Assembly (NCBI GenBank): GCA_946008205.1
Contig: CAMGAZ010000060.1
Span: 1-7,715, forward strand
Source of the DNA: an uncultured Clostridium sp.
GTDB lineage: Bacteria; Bacillota; Clostridia; TANB77; CAG-508
DNA: 7,715 nt
Direction: 5' to 3'
Under the pieces are notes generated by a model. That model saw only the letters and a program-made list of their open reading frames with translations. It did not search any database and was not told the origin of the DNA. Below are positions 5,323-7,715 of this stretch, in pieces; positions within the stretch are counted from its first letter, which is position 1; every line of letters starts with the position of its first letter. The position numbers and the translations under genes were made by a program.

Positions 5323-6558
5323 ATGAGCAGAGCTGTTGGCATAATAGCAGAATACAATCCATTTCATAATGGACATTATTATCATATGCAAAGAGCAAAA
5401 CTAGAAGCTGATGCAGATTATTGTGTTGCTGTTATATCTGGAAATTTTACACAAAGAGGAGAGACATCAATAGTAAATAAATGGACAAAAGCCTATATGG
5501 CTATTTGCGGTGGAGCAGACTTAGTCATAGAACTTCCTACAGTATATAGCGTTTCCAGTGCGGAAAATTTTGCAAGCGGAGCAATAAAAATACTGGACAG
5601 TTTAAAAATCGTAGACAGTTTAGCTTTTGGAGCAGAAGCAAACGATTTAGCCACATTAAATAATATTGCAAACGTTTTATATGATGAACCAAGAGGTTAC
5701 ACCAATATATTAAATCATGAGCTAAAGAAAGGTATATCTTACCCTGCAGCAAGGGAAAATGCAATAATGATGTATTTAAATGATATTAAGAGATATGCTA
5801 ATGTTTTGAGTAATCCAAATAATATTCTTGGCGTTGAATATTTGAAAGCTTTAAAAATGCAAAAAAGTCACATTCAACCAATAATGATAAAAAGAAAAAA
5901 AGTATATTACAATGATAAACACATTGTTGATGATTTCGCAAGTGCTACAGGAATACGTAATTTGCTAAAAAGAAAAGAATATTCAGAGTTGCGAAAAGTA
6001 GTACCAAACAGTACATATCAGATATTAGGGCAACAAATTAAAAGAGGCGAACTAATACTAGGACTAGAAAAATATGAAAAAGAAATAATATATACTTTAA
6101 GAAGAATGTCTGTATCAGAAATAGCTGATTTACCAGATGTTTCAGAAGGATTAGAGAATGCAATAAAAAATGCAGCAAATAACAATAACAATTTACCGGA
6201 TTTAATAAATAGTATAAAGTCAAAAAGATATACACAAACAAGAATACAGAGAATTCTTATATATGCATTGTTAGGAATAAATAAAAGAATTATGGATACG
6301 TCTAAAAAAGTTATGCCATATGTCAGAGTCTTAGGCTTTAATCAAAATGGTAAAAAACTATTATCAGAAATCGCAATGAGAAATCCAAAAATAAATATGG
6401 TAACATCTGTAAAGAAGTATATTAATCAAAATAGAAATAAGCAATTAGCAGAGATGCTAGATATAGATATTTTGGCTACTAATGTATATACATTAGGATA
6501 TGAATATGAATCTAAAGCTAATTTAGACTTTACGAATAATATGATAATTACAAATTGA
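5323..6558 (+). CDS. tmcAL: tRNA(Met) cytidine acetate ligase (TmcAL, YlbM family)
   Basis: A 411-residue protein, close to the family's usual length. The N-terminal nucleotidyltransferase fold begins with GIIAEYNPFHNGH (6-18), whose HNGH is the HxGH ATP-binding signature. Family landmarks follow: SGNFTQRGE (39-47), ELPTVYS (70-76), FGAE (102-105), YPAARENA (140-147), SNPNNILG (163-170) and SATGIR (207-212), then a helical C-terminal half rich in Lys and Asn that would contact tRNA. The enzyme activates acetate with ATP and acetylates the wobble cytidine (C34) of elongator tRNA-Met, helping AUG/AUA discrimination; this is known from the Bacillus subtilis homologue. It has its own promoter and is followed after 13 bp by coaE, so the two are probably one transcript. 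The longer start at GTG 5314 is rejected because it lies within the Shine-Dalgarno. Confidence 0.93.
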   Translation: MSRAVGIIAEYNPFHNGHYYHMQRAKLEADADYCVAVISGNFTQRGETSIVNKWTKAYMAICGGADLVIELPTVYSVSSAENFASGAIKILDSLKIVDSLAFGAEANDLATLNNIANVLYDEPRGYTNILNHELKKGISYPAARENAIMMYLNDIKRYANVLSNPNNILGVEYLKALKMQKSHIQPIMIKRKKVYYNDKHIVDDFASATGIRNLLKRKEYSELRKVVPNSTYQILGQQIKRGELILGLEKYEKEIIYTLRRMSVSEIADLPDVSEGLENAIKNAANNNNNLPDLINSIKSKRYTQTRIQRILIYALLGINKRIMDTSKKVMPYVRVLGFNQNGKKLLSEIAMRNPKINMVTSVKKYINQNRNKQLAEMLDIDILATNVYTLGYEYESKANLDFTNNMIITN

Positions 6559-6571
6559 AAGGATTGTAATC

Positions 6572-7156
6572 ATGAAGATAATTGGTATAACTGGAAATTC
6601 AGGTAGTGGAAAATCAACTGTTTCTAAAATACTACAAGACAAATGTAATGGGATAATAATAGATGCTGATGAAGTAGCAAAGAATATGGCATGCTCAGAT
6701 AGCAAATATTTACAGGAAATCGCTAATGTTTTTGGAACAGATGTAATAAATAATAATAAGTTAGATAGAAAAAAGATGGCCGATATCATATTTAATGATA
6801 AAAAGCAAAAAGAAAAAATGAATAGAATTACTTTTGAATATGTAGTGGATGAAATAAAGAATAAAATTGATTTAGCAAAAGAACAATACGATTGCATAAT
6901 ATTAGATGTTCCTTTACTATTTGAGAGTAAGTTAAATGAATTATGCGATTACACTGTAGGAGTTATTGCAAAGGAAGAAGATAAAATATGTAGAATATGC
7001 AAGAGAGATAATATTAACAGAGAAAAGGCTATACAAAGAATAAATAGCCAACCAAGTGATGAGTTTTATATTAATAATTGTGATTACATAATCGATAATT
7101 CAAATCTTGAAGAAATTATCGAAAAAGTGAATGAAATGCTGAAAAGGTTACAATAA
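6572..7156 (+). CDS. coaE: Dephospho-CoA kinase
   Basis: A 194-residue P-loop kinase of normal length. It opens MKIIGITGNSGSGKST with Walker A at 8-16, then DADE (31-34), the CoaE-type substrate-site sequence, DVPLLFE (112-118) and the lid/adenine region KRDN (144-147) with RINSQ (156-160). It catalyses the last step of coenzyme A synthesis, ATP-dependent phosphorylation of the 3'-hydroxyl of dephospho-CoA, in the cytoplasm. AAAGGA (6558-6563), overlapping the tmcAL stop, is 8 nt before ATG 6572, which suggests co-translation with tmcAL. All key motifs are intact. No clear terminator follows; the next gene has its own promoter 33 bp downstream. Confidence 0.95.
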   Translation: MKIIGITGNSGSGKSTVSKILQDKCNGIIIDADEVAKNMACSDSKYLQEIANVFGTDVINNNKLDRKKMADIIFNDKKQKEKMNRITFEYVVDEIKNKIDLAKEQYDCIILDVPLLFESKLNELCDYTVGVIAKEEDKICRICKRDNINREKAIQRINSQPSDEFYINNCDYIIDNSNLEEIIEKVNEMLKRLQ

Positions 7157-7188
7157 TATTACAATAAGATTACATTTATGTATCTATA

Positions 7189-7217
7189 TTGAAAAAGAAA
7201 TTTATATAGAATATAAT
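7189..7217 (+). promoter_or_regulatory. Promoter for the HD-GYP-like gene
   Basis: TTGAAA (7189-7194) and TATAAT (7212-7217) are exactly 17 bp apart. Transcription would start near 7224. AGGAG (7241-7245) then lies 7 nt before ATG 7253. The match is close to consensus, so this gene is likely transcribed independently of coaE. Confidence 0.72.
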
Positions 7218-7252
7218 CTAATTGAAATATTATAAGCCATAGGAGAAACAAT

Positions 7253-7715
7253 ATGGAAAACAAAACTTTCGCAGAATATATATTGTCAGAAAAAGACTGG
7301 ATAAAGAAAATGGAGATAATGTATTACTTAAATAAAAGAGGTAACATTTTTTTCGATAATTCTGTTGTTTTTAAAACGCAACTACTAAAATTATTTTTAG
7401 ACAATACTCCAGAATTAAATTTTGATAATAATCTACTCATAACTGCATGTTTATTATGTAATTGCAAAAAAGTAAACAATTTTACAGACATAAATAAAAT
7501 AAAAACATATGCAAAAGAAGGAGCAGAATATTTAGCGATGCTTGGATTTGATAAGAGATTTTGCAGAATATGCGAGCAAATAAATAGATATAGTGGTTCT
7601 GAACCAAGAGAGCCAGAAGCGGATATATTAGAACTTGTAGACCAGTTTGGGGGAATGCTTTTAGATAGGCCTGAAAGAGTAGGCTTTAAAGTTGATGAAG
7701 CACTAGTATTATTAG
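7253..7715 (+). CDS. Degenerate HD-GYP/HD-like domain protein, 5' part only
   Basis: The frame is open from ATG 7253 (AGGAG 7 nt upstream) to the window edge, giving 154 residues; the C-terminus is missing. Residues 1-60 are unremarkable, helical-looking and Lys/Asn-rich with no signal peptide. From 65 on, the layout follows an HD-GYP phosphodiesterase: ACLLCNCKK (65-73) sits where LLHDIGK is expected, GAEYLAMLGF (90-99) like the next helix, INRYSGSEPRE (110-120) where HHE...DGSGYP is expected, then ADILELVDQFGGMLLDRPERVGF (123-145, matching the ARILAVAD and TSDRPYR blocks) and DEALVLL (148-154). The metal-binding His-Asp and the HHE are absent, so cyclic-di-GMP hydrolysis is unlikely. It might bind a nucleotide or a partner protein. 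Sequences of this kind beside housekeeping genes are, to my recollection, common in clostridia. The domain alignment is by eye. Confidence 0.6.
   Translation, partial: MENKTFAEYILSEKDWIKKMEIMYYLNKRGNIFFDNSVVFKTQLLKLFLDNTPELNFDNNLLITACLLCNCKKVNNFTDINKIKTYAKEGAEYLAMLGFDKRFCRICEQINRYSGSEPREPEADILELVDQFGGMLLDRPERVGFKVDEALVLL

Overview
The window is A+T-rich DNA with Shine-Dalgarno-led genes, strong TTGAAN-17-TATAAT promoters and gene families typical of low-GC Clostridia/Firmicutes. A gut or other anaerobic clostridium is likely, but this is inferred from composition and gene content only.

Layout. (1) 1-380: the 3' end of a surface or pilin-like protein gene with a YWLAS...FAVRPVV domain. It contains a sharply GC-rich, adenine-poor block (about 94-220) that looks like the variable region of a diversity-generating retroelement (DGR) target. 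A hairpin follows the stop codon. (2) 515-4687, + strand: a strong promoter drives a FIST sensory-domain protein, followed by an aldehyde dehydrogenase of 477 aa (GTG start at 1928) and a FucO-type lactaldehyde reductase/1,2-propanediol oxidoreductase. A GC-rich palindromic repeat element of about 150 bp lies between the two dehydrogenase genes. (3) 4711-4736: a terminator usable in both directions between convergent fucO and rnhA. (4) 4746-5180, - strand: ribonuclease HI, whose mRNA leader has a 10-bp hairpin between the Shine-Dalgarno and the start codon. (5) 5181-5322: a divergent intergenic region where the -10 elements of two opposing promoters overlap on one symmetric sequence. (6) 5323-7156, + strand: tmcAL (tRNA-Met cytidine acetate ligase) and coaE (dephospho-CoA kinase), 13 bp apart. 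(7) 7253-end: the 5' part of a protein that reads as an HD-GYP-like domain with its catalytic motifs lost, behind its own promoter.

How the genes fit together. The FIST/ALDH/FucO block looks like a small aldehyde-redox unit: FucO interconverts lactaldehyde and 1,2-propanediol, and the ALDH could oxidise the same or a related aldehyde. The FIST protein is a possible ligand sensor for it; that link rests on gene order alone. tmcAL, coaE and rnhA are housekeeping genes. The observations most worth following up are the putative DGR variable region at the left edge, the rnhA leader hairpin, the degenerate HD-GYP protein at the right edge, and the overlapping divergent promoter. No reverse transcriptase, template repeat, CRISPR array, rRNA or tRNA gene is visible.
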